A DNA stretch of 64,000 bases from an uncultured Bacteroidota bacterium (GTDB lineage: Bacteria; Bacteroidota; Bacteroidia; Chitinophagales; Chitinophagaceae). The stretch lies in NCBI GenBank assembly GCA_903858475.1, contig CAIOIZ010000116.1, forward strand, positions 1 to 64,000, given 5' to 3'. The stretch's first letter is position 1, and each line of letters starts with the position of its first letter. The position numbers and the translations under genes were made by a program. Shown piece by piece: positions 51,505 through 61,382 of the stretch. The notes beneath the pieces were generated by a model. It did no database searches, was not told the DNA's origin, and was given only the letters and a program-made list of their open reading frames with translations.

Positions 51505-52824
51505 TTATAGTCCAAATAAACCTGCATTCAACAACTGTAAAGTTTCCTCTTTGTATTTGCGTGTAATCAATAAGGATACATTGTGTCTGCTACCGCCATA
51601 ACTCACCATACGAACAGGAATAGGTTCAATGGCATCGAATAGTTTTTTCATTACATCTTTTGTCTCGGCAATTTCATTGCCCACAATCGATACAATGGTA
51701 TGATTGGTATCCACTTCAATGGTACCAAAGGGTTCTAATTCCTTAATAATATCGGGGAGATTTACATCATTGTCGATAGTAACGGATACGGCTACCTCAG
51801 AAGTAGTAATCATGTCAATAGAAGTACGGTATTTTTCAAATACTTCAAATACTTTTCTTAAGAAACCATACGCCAATAACATGCGGCTACTTTTTACACG
51901 AATAGCCGTAATGCCATCTTTTGCAGCAATTGCTTTTACCCCTACGCTACCTGCTTCGGCTGAAATGGTAGTACCCTTTGCTTCGGGCTGCATGGTGTTC
52001 AATAATTTCACTGGCACATTGTAATACTGTGCAGGCCAGATACTAGCCGGATGCAATATTTTAGCTCCAAAATAAGCCAACTCTGCAGCCTCTTCAAAAC
52101 TCAATTGCTCGATGGCAAAAGTTTTGCTGACCACCCTTGGATCATTATTATGCATACCGTCAATATCCGTCCATATTTCGCAAACAGATGCATTCACAGC
52201 AGCACCAATTAATGAAGCACTGTAATCACTACCCCCTCTTTTCAGGTTATCTACTTCTCCTCTGGCATTGCGACAAATATATCCCTGTGTGATAAATATT
52301 TTTTTATCACCATGTTGTTTGATCAATTGAGCCAGCTTCACTTTTATAGTCCCTACCTGCGGTTCATCATAGCTATCGATGGTCATAAATTCCAATGCTG
52401 GTAATAAGGCATGGTCAATACCTGCTTCTGTGAGGTAGATAGAAAATAACTTGGTGCTCAATAATTCACCCTGCGCCAATATATCTTTATTAAGGGCCTC
52501 ACTAAAAGAGATTTTCAATATGATGTATAAAAATTCAAAATGTTCCTGCAAAATTTTACCGGCAGCTTCTAATGAACTTTCTTTTTTCAATAAATCCTTG
52601 ATGAACTGTTGGTAATGCGCTTCCAGTTTTTCAATCAGTTGTTTGGCTTCCGATTTACTGCTCTGCGACATGGCATGACTAATTTCAACCAAGCTATTGG
52701 TAGTGCCACTTAAGGCAGATAATACTACAATCTTAGATTCCTCATCTGCAGTTATCAACTGAGATACTTGGTGCATTCTTTCGGGCTTTCCTACGCTGGT
52801 GCCGCCAAACTTCATTATTTTCAT
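51505..52824 (-). CDS. Aspartate kinase (monofunctional)
   Basis: MKIMKFGGTSVGKPERM, TQGYICRNARGEVDNLKRGGSDYSASLIGAA, EIWTDIDGMHNNDPRVV, C-terminal ACT domains. Confidence 0.94.
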   Translation of the reverse strand: MKIMKFGGTSVGKPERMHQVSQLITADEESKIVVLSALSGTTNSLVEISHAMSQSSKSEAKQLIEKLEAHYQQFIKDLLKKESSLEAAGKILQEHFEFLYIILKISFSEALNKDILAQGELLSTKLFSIYLTEAGIDHALLPALEFMTIDSYDEPQVGTIKVKLAQLIKQHGDKKIFITQGYICRNARGEVDNLKRGGSDYSASLIGAAVNASVCEIWTDIDGMHNNDPRVVSKTFAIEQLSFEEAAELAYFGAKILHPASIWPAQYYNVPVKLLNTMQPEAKGTTISAEAGSVGVKAIAAKDGITAIRVKSSRMLLAYGFLRKVFEVFEKYRTSIDMITTSEVAVSVTIDNDVNLPDIIKELEPFGTIEVDTNHTIVSIVGNEIAETKDVMKKLFDAIEPIPVRMVSYGGSRHNVSLLITRKYKEETLQLLNAGLFGL

Positions 52825-52903
52825 ACCAATATTTCTTAATGCGTTATGGTGAACTAAATTTTTGCAAATGTATCTTATGCAGTGATTGTTTCCAAGAACG
52901 GGA

Positions 52904-53989
52904 TTAGTTAACTACGAAATCGATGCCGAATCTTTGTCCTAATTGCTGTAAATCGCTGACCACAACATCTACAATAGGAATACCCTCTTGCATACGAATG
53001 GCTTCCATTTCTCTTTCAGGATCACCGGGAATTAATACTTTTTCTTGCCCCGCAATTGGCTTTGCCGCCCTAAATGCCTGTATCCATTGATCCATTTCAG
53101 CTTTAAATTCTGTAGCAGTACGAAATGCATCAATGCGCATTGCACCAAAAAAATGGCCAATGCCATCACCCGGCATAAAGCTGGGCATTGGTATATAGGC
53201 AGGAAAGGGTGGCACCCATGGACCGTAATTGGCGCCACTTAATACACCTGAAAAAATATCAACGATACTACCCAATGCATATCCTTTGTGGCTACTATGC
53301 TCGCGGTCGCTTCCTAGGGGCAATAAGGCCCCGCCTTGTTTTAATTCATTGGCATTGTTGCTAGGCAATCCATCTTTATCCTGTACCCAACCGCTGGGCG
53401 TGTCTTTATTTTTGCGCTGCAATAGTTCCAATTTTCCATTGGCAGCAGTGGTGGTAGCAAAATCAGCTACGAAAGGAAATTCTTTTCCTGCAGGTATGGC
53501 AACTGCTATTGGATTGGTACCCAACATGCGGGTGATGGAAAATGTTGGGGCTACTATGGCACTGGCATTTGTCATGGCAATACCAATCATATCTTCCGGA
53601 AGCGCCATCATAGCATGATAGCCAGCGATTCCAAAATGATTGCTTCCCTTTACACTAACCCAACCAGTACCTACGGCTTTGGCTTTATCTAAGGCTACCC
53701 GCATAGCGAAGGGTGCAACTACTAATCCTAATCCACTATCCCCATCCACCACGGCAGTTGAGGGTGTTTCGTGTACAATTTTTATTTGGGGGGTAGCATT
53801 TACTCTTTTAGCTTCCCAGAGCCTAACATATCCGCTTAAGCGAGCTACCCCGTGACTATCGATGCCTCGAATGTCGGCTGCAATCAAGGCTTTGGCAGCA
53901 GTAAATGCATCTTGCTCGGTTGTGCCTATTTTAATAAAAATCGCCTGGGCAAAATCAATGAGCTGTTGGTAACTGAATTTTTTTTCCAT
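52904..53989 (-). CDS. Ldh-family (malate/L-lactate dehydrogenase type 2) oxidoreductase
   Basis: GIDSHGVARLSGYVRLW, VKGSNHFGIAGYHAMMA, LGTNPIAVAIPAG, HKGYALGSIVDIFSGVLSGANYG. Confidence 0.9.
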   Translation of the reverse strand: MEKKFSYQQLIDFAQAIFIKIGTTEQDAFTAAKALIAADIRGIDSHGVARLSGYVRLWEAKRVNATPQIKIVHETPSTAVVDGDSGLGLVVAPFAMRVALDKAKAVGTGWVSVKGSNHFGIAGYHAMMALPEDMIGIAMTNASAIVAPTFSITRMLGTNPIAVAIPAGKEFPFVADFATTTAANGKLELLQRKNKDTPSGWVQDKDGLPSNNANELKQGGALLPLGSDREHSSHKGYALGSIVDIFSGVLSGANYGPWVPPFPAYIPMPSFMPGDGIGHFFGAMRIDAFRTATEFKAEMDQWIQAFRAAKPIAGQEKVLIPGDPEREMEAIRMQEGIPIVDVVVSDLQQLGQRFGIDFVVN

Positions 53990-54030
53990 ACTGCAAATTT
54001 AACCCCTTAGCAGCAGATTGCTCAAGAGCG

Positions 54031-54060
54031 TTTGTAGGACGCCGAAAAGTTTTACCTTTG
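54031..54060 (+). promoter_or_regulatory. Promoter TTTG-N18-TACCTTTG upstream of the YebC gene
   Basis: -33 TTTG at 54031-54034 and -7 TACCTTTG at 54053-54060; about 40-nt leader to ATG at 54101. Confidence 0.6.
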
Positions 54061-54100
54061 CCAACTGAATTGATAATACCTATTTAATTTTTTTTAAAGT

Positions 54101-54811
54101 ATGGGAAGAATATTTGAAGTTAGAAAAAGTACCATGTTTGCCCGTTGGGATAAAATGGCTAAGAATTTTACCCGTATCGGCAAGGAAATTGCGATTGCAG
54201 TAAAAGTGAGTGGTCCCGATCCAGATAATAACCCAGCACTTAGAAGATGCTACCTGAATGCCAAGGCATGCAATATGCCTAAGGACAGAGTGGAAGCTGC
54301 TATTAAGAGAGCGATGGGGAAGGACAAGACGGACTATGAGGAACTAGTATATGAGGGCTATGCACCCCATGGCGTAGCAGTAATGGTGGAGACCGCCACC
54401 GACAATTCTACGCGTACTGTTGCCAATGTACGCATGCACTTTACAAAAGGACATGGTGCCCTAGGCACCAGCGGTTCTGTTGCATTTACGTTTACGCGTA
54501 TGGGTGAGTTTAAGATAAAAAATAGCGGTGTAAATATCGAGGAGTTGGAACTAGAGTTGATTGATTTTGGATTGGAAGAAATTGGGGAAGATGCCGATGG
54601 CAATGTAATTGTTAGAACGGCCTTTACAGAGTTTGGCAATATGACCAAGGCTTTGGAGGAGAAAAAAATTGAAGTCGTGAGTGCAGAACTTACCAGAATA
54701 CCAAGTACCACCGTAGAATTAAATGAAGAGCAAAGTAATGAGGTGTTGAAAATGGTGGATATGCTGGAACAAGATGATGATGTACAAAAAGTATATCACA
54801 ATTTAAAATAA
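54101..54811 (+). CDS. YebC/PmpR-family protein
   Basis: [74 protein letters not shown]. Confidence 0.94.
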   Translation: MGRIFEVRKSTMFARWDKMAKNFTRIGKEIAIAVKVSGPDPDNNPALRRCYLNAKACNMPKDRVEAAIKRAMGKDKTDYEELVYEGYAPHGVAVMVETATDNSTRTVANVRMHFTKGHGALGTSGSVAFTFTRMGEFKIKNSGVNIEELELELIDFGLEEIGEDADGNVIVRTAFTEFGNMTKALEEKKIEVVSAELTRIPSTTVELNEEQSNEVLKMVDMLEQDDDVQKVYHNLK

Positions 54812-54833
54812 ACTCATTTCAATTATAAAAAAA

Positions 54834-54859
54834 GGGCTGTCGATGATAGCCCTTTTTTT
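54834..54859 (+). terminator. Rho-independent terminator
   Basis: GGGCT-gtcgatgat-AGCCC followed by TTTTTTT. Confidence 0.7.
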
Positions 54860-54879
54860 ATTTAATGACCATTTTACTT

Positions 54880-55923
54880 TCACAAATCAACCCTTAGCTT
54901 TTCCTGATTGCTTTTGAAAGCCGCCCTTATTACTGCAATTACTTTTAATGCCTCTTCAGGTTGTACCGGCATAGCTGCATCGTTTCTGATGGCTTCATAA
55001 ATTGCCGTATAAAAATCACCATAGTTACCTTTTTCGGAAACAATCTGCTCTTTATGTTTAATGCCATTAATGCAAGTGCTGAGCAATCCATGTTCCGTTG
55101 CAGGCTCAATTCCCCATTCTTCATTACCAGGACTAATACCAGCTAATAAGGTTTCCTCTTGAATATTGGTTTTGGACTTGATAAATGAACCATTTCTACC
55201 ATGAATGACATAGCCTGGCAATGCTTCACAGGTTAAATAACTTGCCTTTAGTCTTACCCGCATGGTTGGGTAAAAGAATATCAATTCAAAATAATCATCC
55301 ACTAAGGATCCTGGTCGCATGGCCATTAAATCTGCATAAATCGAATCAGGCAGTCCGAATAATTGTAGGGCTTGATCAATCAGGTGCGAACCTAGGTCAT
55401 ACAATACCCCTACGCCGATGCCAGGTGTTTCCTTGTGGGCCTTCGGACTTAAATTTTCGTTATACCGGTCGAAATGAAATTCTGCTTCCACTATTTCACC
55501 CAATACTTTTTGTTTCAATATTTTTTGAATGGTTCTATAATCACTATCAAATCTGCGGTTATGGTATACCGATAGTTTCAAGTTCATTTGTTTGGCCAGG
55601 TCAATCAATTCCTGTGCTTCGGCGCAAGTGCCGGTAAATGGCTTTTCCACTATAACATGCTTACCAGCTAATAGGGCCATTTTTGCATATGCGTAATGGG
55701 TGACAGTAGGCGTATTGACAACCACCAGTTCAATGGTTCTATTGGCCAATAAATCTTCCAGTGTATGAAATGACTGAATGGAGGGATAAATAGCAGCAGC
55801 TGCTTCTTGGGTACGTTCCCAAACCCCATACAAATTAAAATGCGGGTTAGATTGAATGAATGGGGCGTGAAAAACCCTCCCGCTCATTCCAAAGGAGCAC
55901 AATGCTGTTTGTATGGGTTGCAT
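54880..55923 (-). CDS. Gfo/Idh/MocA-family oxidoreductase
   Basis: VVVNTPTVTHYAYAKMALLAGKHVIVEKPFTGTCAEAQELIDLA, YHNRRFDSDYRTI, YDLGSHLIDQALQLFG. Confidence 0.92.
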   Translation of the reverse strand: MQPIQTALCSFGMSGRVFHAPFIQSNPHFNLYGVWERTQEAAAAIYPSIQSFHTLEDLLANRTIELVVVNTPTVTHYAYAKMALLAGKHVIVEKPFTGTCAEAQELIDLAKQMNLKLSVYHNRRFDSDYRTIQKILKQKVLGEIVEAEFHFDRYNENLSPKAHKETPGIGVGVLYDLGSHLIDQALQLFGLPDSIYADLMAMRPGSLVDDYFELIFFYPTMRVRLKASYLTCEALPGYVIHGRNGSFIKSKTNIQEETLLAGISPGNEEWGIEPATEHGLLSTCINGIKHKEQIVSEKGNYGDFYTAIYEAIRNDAAMPVQPEEALKVIAVIRAAFKSNQEKLRVDL

Positions 55924-56062
55924 GCTAGTATGACTAATAATGGACTATGAAGTTAGGTAAGTAATAGCATTGGATTAAAATCAATAGGATTACTACATTT
56001 CAGATGCTGATGGCCTGTATAAATAGGCTATAAAAAAATATTTCCATCTTTTTCCATTTAGT

Positions 56063-56094
56063 TTTGGGCATTATCTTTTGGAATTGTATTTTTG
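56063..56094 (+). promoter_or_regulatory. Promoter TTTG-N20-TATTTTTG upstream of tRNA-Ser
   Basis: -33 TTTG at 56063-56066 and -7 TATTTTTG at 56087-56094. Confidence 0.65.
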
Positions 56095-56119
56095 CAACCC
56101 CTTAATACGGGGCGGATCA

Positions 56120-56209
<90 letters not shown>

Positions 56210-56226
56210 AGATTTTTTTTGGATGA

Positions 56227-56277
56227 GTACGGGTCATTCTGTTCCGCCACGGCGGATCGAATCCCACCCTCTCCGCA
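56227..56277 (+). pseudogene. Degenerate duplicate of the 3' part of tRNA-Ser
   Basis: GTACGGGTCATTCTGTTCCGCCACGGCGGATCGAATCCCACCCTCTCCGCAGA against GTACGGGTCATTCTGTACCGTGGGTTCGAATCCCACCCTCTCCGCAGA; T-arm 5' strand disrupted. Confidence 0.8.
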
Positions 56278-56303
56278 GAAGTTCTTATAAAAATATTACC
56301 GTT

Positions 56304-56378
56304 CGGGGCGTAGCGTAGCCCGGTTATCGCGCCTGGTTTGGGACCAGGAGGTCGCAAGTTCGAATCTTGCCGCCCCGA
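56304..56378 (+). tRNA. tRNA-Pro(TGG)
   Basis: Acceptor CGGGGCG/CGCCCCG, anticodon stem-loop CCTGG-TTTGGGA-CCAGG, T-arm GCAAGTTCGAATCTTGC, discriminator A. Confidence 0.93.
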
Positions 56379-56388
56379 CAAAATAATT

Positions 56389-56417
56389 AAAGCCTTGGCG
56401 ATAGCCAGGGCTTTTTT
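56389..56417 (+). terminator. Terminator after tRNA-Pro
   Basis: AAAGCCTTGGC-GATA-GCCAGGGCTTT (11-bp stem, one G-T pair) then TTTAT. Confidence 0.8.
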
Positions 56418-56418
56418 A

Positions 56419-56536
56419 TTTTGTAGCATGCGAGCTCGCTCGCTAATGCGGAAAAATAAAAAAGCCCGTAGCCAGTGCTAACTGGCAGGCTTTAATTATT
56501 TTGAACCACCCCCCTTTAAGATCACCGCAGGTAATC
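56419..56536. repeat. 118-nt direct repeat, copy 1, with terminator-like hairpin
   Basis: TTTTGTAGCATGCGAGCTCGCTCGCTAATGCGG...AAGCCCGTAGCCAGTGCTAACTGGCAGGCTTTAATTATTTTGAACCACC...GCAGGTAATC. Confidence 0.9.
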
Positions 56537-56581
56537 TTGCTCTTTTTTTTAAGAAAATATTTTATACCAACCAGTTTTCCC

Positions 56582-56700
56582 TTTTGTAGCATGGCGAGCT
56601 CGCTCGCTAATGCGGAAAAATAAAAAAGCCCGTAGCCGGTGATAACCGGCAGGCTTTAATTATTTTGAACCACCCCCTCTTAAGATCACCGCAGGTAATC
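56582..56700. repeat. 119-nt direct repeat, copy 2
   Basis: Near-identical to 56419-56536; hairpin GCCGGT-GATA-ACCGGC in place of GCCAGT-GCTA-ACTGGC. Confidence 0.9.
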
Positions 56701-56973
56701 GCTACCAAGATACCTGTCTTCACGAACCGAAACACTCCTATTTGTCTTAGGTTTGTTCTATTGAAGGGTGACTTAATTTGGGTGTTATACGGCTACAGCT
56801 TTTTTAGTGCAGGCCATTTTAATAAGAATATGGTTGGGAGGGCAGGAACCATGGTAGAAGTTTCGTTTTTCATGAACTAAGTTGGAGATTTAATAGAATA
56901 TTTTCCTTTTTTATGCTAAGGGGAGTGAGGAGTTTAATTATTGTCGTATTTTTAAAAAAGATAACTTGTTTAC

Positions 56974-57549
56974 ATGAAATTCAAAGAATTAGTTGAATCC
57001 ATTTCTGCTCATATTTCCCTCAGCGCTGTTGAATATGAAACACTCTTGCAGTTTTTTGTTTACAAAAAAGTTAGTAAAAATGAAATGCTGATGCAGGAGG
57101 GTGATGTGTGCCGCTATGGCGTATTTGTTCTAAACGGTTGCATTAGTTATTATACCCTTGATAAAAATGGCGATGAGAAAGTAGTAGACTTGGGAACCAA
57201 AGGCTGGTGGATGGGCGATGCGGCAAGTTATTGGCAGGAAGTACCAACATCATATAATTTAAAAGCGATTGCCGAAAGTGAAGTTCTTCTGATAGACAAA
57301 AAGGCTACAGAAAGGGCATTTAGTGAAATACCAGCTTACCTTCGGTATCATTTTTTTATGTTACTTGCTTACCGCGATCGTACCGATCATTTGCTTCAGG
57401 AAAGTTTACATGAACAGGCTGAGAATAAATACAAAGTATTGTTGGCAACGAGGCCAGAGATATTTCAATTGGCCAGTTTAGCAGATATCGCTTCTTTAAT
57501 CGGTGTTACCCCACAATCTCTAAGCCGGCTGCGGCATAATATGCACTAA
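56974..57549 (+). CDS. Crp/Fnr-family transcriptional regulator
   Basis: Cyclic-nucleotide-binding-like N-terminus (EMLMQEGDVCRYGVFVLNGCISYY) and C-terminal HTH SLADIASLIGVTPQSLSRLR. Confidence 0.85.
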   Translation: MKFKELVESISAHISLSAVEYETLLQFFVYKKVSKNEMLMQEGDVCRYGVFVLNGCISYYTLDKNGDEKVVDLGTKGWWMGDAASYWQEVPTSYNLKAIAESEVLLIDKKATERAFSEIPAYLRYHFFMLLAYRDRTDHLLQESLHEQAENKYKVLLATRPEIFQLASLADIASLIGVTPQSLSRLRHNMH

Positions 57550-57607
57550 TCGCTGCAATGGAAATGTAGCATTTTTAGCTTACCAATTAATTTATATATT
57601 TTTATTC

Positions 57608-57647
57608 GTGTACATATAAATTACCATATGGTAATTTGTATGTACAC
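57608..57647. promoter_or_regulatory. 40-nt near-perfect palindrome (candidate operator)
   Basis: GTGTACATATAAATTACCAT|ATGGTAATTTGTATGTACAC; 19/20 arm positions complementary, the other a T/G mismatch. Confidence 0.6.
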
Positions 57648-57664
57648 ATGCCATTTTACCTTTG
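57635..57664 (+). promoter_or_regulatory. Promoter TTTG-N18-TACCTTTG
   Basis: -33 TTTG at 57635-57638 inside the palindrome's right arm; -7 TACCTTTG at 57657-57664. Confidence 0.55.
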
Positions 57665-57934
57665 TTGAAGTTAAATGCTATTCTATTTGAAAGGCATTCT
57701 AACCTATAAATTCCAACCTAATGAAAAAAACATTTTTAGTACTCCGCTTGCCTTTTTATTTATTACGAATCCTTTCTCAAATTACAAAAATTGTAGGGCC
57801 ACTACAACCAATTATACCTCACTCGTCGCCACAAAATTTAGTAACCCACATTTATTACTCCGCCTAAGAAAGGAGTAGAATTCTGTCAAACTTTAAAATA
57901 TTAAATATTCACATTAGCTACAAATACAAATTTT

Positions 57935-60900
57935 ATGAAAACAACTGTTTACGCTCATCAAACTAATAGTTTATGCAGCACTTTTTTAAAGAAAATTACA
58001 TACTTATTTTGGTCAATCTTTGTGTTTGTAATACTTTTTGGGAGCCGGGCAAATGCACAGGTGACTGTTTCGGGTTCAACAGGTGCAGATGGAAATTACA
58101 CCACATTAGGAGCCGCATTTACTGCCATCAATACCAACACTAATCAAAGCGCCAATAACATCGCAATAACGATTACTGCTTCCACCACTGAGACAGCCAC
58201 AGCCAGTCTGACGGGGCAGGCAACAAATACATGGGCATCGTTAAAAATTTATCCAACGGTTTCAGGTTTATCTATCAGCGGAGGCAGTAACACGATTGCT
58301 GATTTAATCACCCTGGACGGTGCAGACAATGTCACGATAGACGGACGTGTGAATCAAACAGGCTCCAAAGACCTGGTTATAACAAATTCGTACAATAATA
58401 TTTACCAATACCTCTCAACAATCAAATTTATAGGAGATGCCCAAAATAATACAGTAAAATACTGTACGGTAAAAGGTTTGAATAATTATTATCAATCGAC
58501 AGCTTCCGGTGTGATATTTTTTTCAACGGGTTCTTCCTCAGGAAATACCGGAAATACCATTGACAATTGTGACATAACCGGAGATGCCGCCGGCATCCCA
58601 AAGACGTTGATTTTTTCTCAAGGAACCGCGGCAATGGAAAACACAGCTACCATCAGCAATAATAATTTATATAATTTCAGGGAAAGTGGAATTTGGACAT
58701 CATCAAATAATAAATTATGGGTGATATCCGGAAACAGTTTTTATCAGACTGATATCGTAACATACACTGTAAGTTCTACTATGGTAATAAATTTAAATGG
58801 TGATGGTGATGGACATCAGTTGTACAACAATTACATAGGCGGCGACGGTCCGAATGCTACTGTAACTAACAGGAAATGGACTGTTAACAGTACAGGTGCA
58901 AACCCATTTGTGGGTATTTACATAAGGGTTGGCAAAACAACCGCCACGAAAGTATATGGGAATACGATTAAAAACCTTGACCTTACTATATCAGCAAGTC
59001 AGGCAGCCCCCTTTCAAGGAATCCAAATTTTTGCAGGGAATTTGAGGATTGGAACAGACGGTGCAAATTATATAGGTGATAACAGTACAACAGGAAGCAT
59101 TACCGTAAATGCAAATTATGCAATAGTGGCTGCCTCCTTTGGGATAAACCATAATAACCTCGGCACCGGCTCAACAAACATCTTAGATATCAGCAATAAT
59201 ATAATTGGGTCAATAACATTGGCTAATTCTACAGTTACCGGTAATTCAGGTCACCGATTTATAGGAATATCCACCAATCATGGTACAAATACAATTTATA
59301 ACAATACAATCGGAAGTGCCACTACCGCCAATAGCATTAATTTAAGCAACAATAACAGTTCAAGTCTTAATTCCGGCAATAGTCAGCATTTTGCAGGAAT
59401 TTATTGTACTACAAGTTTCTTATCTACTTCTGTAAATTCCAATACCATTGCCAATATTACAAACGCATGGAACGTAGCTGGAAGTGGAACAATAACCAAC
59501 TACGCTAACTGGGGCATATACTTTTCAACCACTAATGCAAGCGCTACTTCATTAAGCATCAGCTCGAATCAGATATACAATATCAATTCTGCATTGGGAT
59601 TACCAATCAATACGATTAACACTTACGGGATATTATTTTCTTGTGATAACGCAGCCCACGTTGCAACGATTGAAAATAATACGATCTATGGATTAACTAA
59701 TACAAATGCTACTTTTACAGGACAGATTGTGGGTATTTCTTATGCCGGGGCGGTTAATGCTAGCACTGTAACACGCAATTTTATTCATAGCCTGAGCATA
59801 ACCGGTGCCAGCAGTATAGGGGGGGCAGTATACGGTATCTCTATTTCCAGAGGTTCAACCACTTACGCAAATAATATCATCAGGCTGGGCGGAAATACAA
59901 AAACAACATTATACGGTTTTTATGAGACCTATGGTGGAGTGGGTGATAATAATAAGCTATATTTTAATACTGTTTATTTAGACGGCAACCTAGTTTCAGG
60001 TTCCACCAATAAATCATATGCGTTATATAATGCTTCAAATAGCACTACCCGTGATTTCAGGAATAATATATTCTTTAATGAACGTACAACTACGGGAGGA
60101 AGCAACCTGCATTATGCTATGTATGTAACTTCCGGGGGGACAGGGACACTTACCTGCAATTATAACGATTATATAGCTTCAGGAACCAGTGGAACATTGG
60201 GATACTATGGTGGAAATAAAGCAAGTTTGCCAATCGTCACAAGTCAGGATGCACAAAGTTTAAGTACTAATCCTGTCTTTGCAAGTTCAGTCGGCACAAA
60301 TTGTACAGATTATTATATCAGTGCTTCATTAGCTGGAGTAAGTGGCACTGGTATTACAACAGATTATATCGGTAACACAAGGGCAGCTACACCACAAATG
60401 GGTGCCTGGGAAGTAAATGTAGTATTACCGGTAACCTTTACCAGCATTAAAGCCACAAAGCAAAATAACCCTGTTGTGGGCCATTTGCCTGATATTGCTG
60501 TGGAATGGAAGGTGGATAATCAAATTAATATTAGCGCCTATGAAATAGAAAAATCTGTGGATGGTCTTCGTTTCAGTAAAGTAGCAACACTGCAGGCCAC
60601 AGGCACTAATGGAGCCAGGGTTATCTATAACTGGCTTGATATAAATGGGGTAAGTGGGCATAATTATTACAGGATACGCAGCATAGGTTTTGGCGGCTAT
60701 TTTAAATATAGTACAATCGTGAATGTTAATATGGGGGTTACAAATTATTTATTTACGGTTTATCCCAACCCGGTTACTAACCGGCTGATGAATATTCAGT
60801 TTACCGAAATGGATAAAGGCGTTTACCGCTTGCGGCTGATCAATACCATGGGGCAACCTGTATTTGTAACTGAGCTAACGCATACGGGTGGCAGCGTAAT

Positions 60901-61003
60901 ACATAAGGTAAAATTGGGTTACTGTGCAGCAGGTAATTACCAGCTGGAAATTGTTAACCCCGACAATACCCGAATAGTAAAAGCAGTGGTTATATACAAC
61001 TAA
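57935..61003 (+). CDS. Large secreted T9SS-sorted protein, probable right-handed beta-helix
   Basis: 1022 aa; repeated NTI/NNI-type segments (ISNNNLYNF, YGNTIKNLDL, IYNNTIGSAT, IENNTIYGLT); C-terminal FTVYPNPVTNRLMNIQF...LEIVNPDNTRIVKAVVIYN. Confidence 0.82.
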   Translation: MKTTVYAHQTNSLCSTFLKKITYLFWSIFVFVILFGSRANAQVTVSGSTGADGNYTTLGAAFTAINTNTNQSANNIAITITASTTETATASLTGQATNTWASLKIYPTVSGLSISGGSNTIADLITLDGADNVTIDGRVNQTGSKDLVITNSYNNIYQYLSTIKFIGDAQNNTVKYCTVKGLNNYYQSTASGVIFFSTGSSSGNTGNTIDNCDITGDAAGIPKTLIFSQGTAAMENTATISNNNLYNFRESGIWTSSNNKLWVISGNSFYQTDIVTYTVSSTMVINLNGDGDGHQLYNNYIGGDGPNATVTNRKWTVNSTGANPFVGIYIRVGKTTATKVYGNTIKNLDLTISASQAAPFQGIQIFAGNLRIGTDGANYIGDNSTTGSITVNANYAIVAASFGINHNNLGTGSTNILDISNNIIGSITLANSTVTGNSGHRFIGISTNHGTNTIYNNTIGSATTANSINLSNNNSSSLNSGNSQHFAGIYCTTSFLSTSVNSNTIANITNAWNVAGSGTITNYANWGIYFSTTNASATSLSISSNQIYNINSALGLPINTINTYGILFSCDNAAHVATIENNTIYGLTNTNATFTGQIVGISYAGAVNASTVTRNFIHSLSITGASSIGGAVYGISISRGSTTYANNIIRLGGNTKTTLYGFYETYGGVGDNNKLYFNTVYLDGNLVSGSTNKSYALYNASNSTTRDFRNNIFFNERTTTGGSNLHYAMYVTSGGTGTLTCNYNDYIASGTSGTLGYYGGNKASLPIVTSQDAQSLSTNPVFASSVGTNCTDYYISASLAGVSGTGITTDYIGNTRAATPQMGAWEVNVVLPVTFTSIKATKQNNPVVGHLPDIAVEWKVDNQINISAYEIEKSVDGLRFSKVATLQATGTNGARVIYNWLDINGVSGHNYYRIRSIGFGGYFKYSTIVNVNMGVTNYLFTVYPNPVTNRLMNIQFTEMDKGVYRLRLINTMGQPVFVTELTHTGGSVIHKVKLGYCAAGNYQLEIVNPDNTRIVKAVVIYN

Positions 61004-61081
61004 ACCGCTATTTAATTTTATAACTGTAGCTAAGGGTATCTAAAGTGGTACAAATTTATACCAGCGTAAAAATTAGTAAGG

Positions 61082-61125
61082 TATTCCGAAAAGACAATCT
61101 TTTAAACGATTGTCTTTTCGGAATA
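61082..61125. repeat. 18-bp perfect inverted repeat (hairpin)
   Basis: TATTCCGAAAAGACAATC-TTTTAAAC-GATTGTCTTTTCGGAATA. Confidence 0.9.
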
Positions 61126-61382
61126 AGCTGGGGGATGAATGCCACTGCATTGTCTCCCGACAAGCGTTAAATAAATAAACTCTTAAAGATTTTAAATTAA
61201 ATAAGTACAGCCGGGAATCAACAATTCTTCGCCTTGGTTGACATTGCACAACTGATATCAATCATATGTGCTACTACATATTTATGTAGGGATCTTTTAT
61301 ACTTATTATTATTAATTAGATGGAACTTTGGCGTGGGTAGTAAGAAAACCTTTCACCCTCCTAGATTCGAAAATTCTAACTT

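Noticed and set aside
56665-56880. 71-aa plus-strand ORF after the tRNA repeats
   Set aside because: Starts inside the 119-nt direct repeat and has no motif or plausible upstream signal; probably chance.
57675-57878. 67-aa ORF in the leader of the T9SS gene
   Set aside because: No domain, competing frame with a different 48-aa ORF, low-information sequence; treated only as leader/remnant.
61274-61289. CTACATA-TT-TATGTAG inverted repeat
   Set aside because: Short, AT-rich and not placed near a recognisable promoter; could easily be chance.
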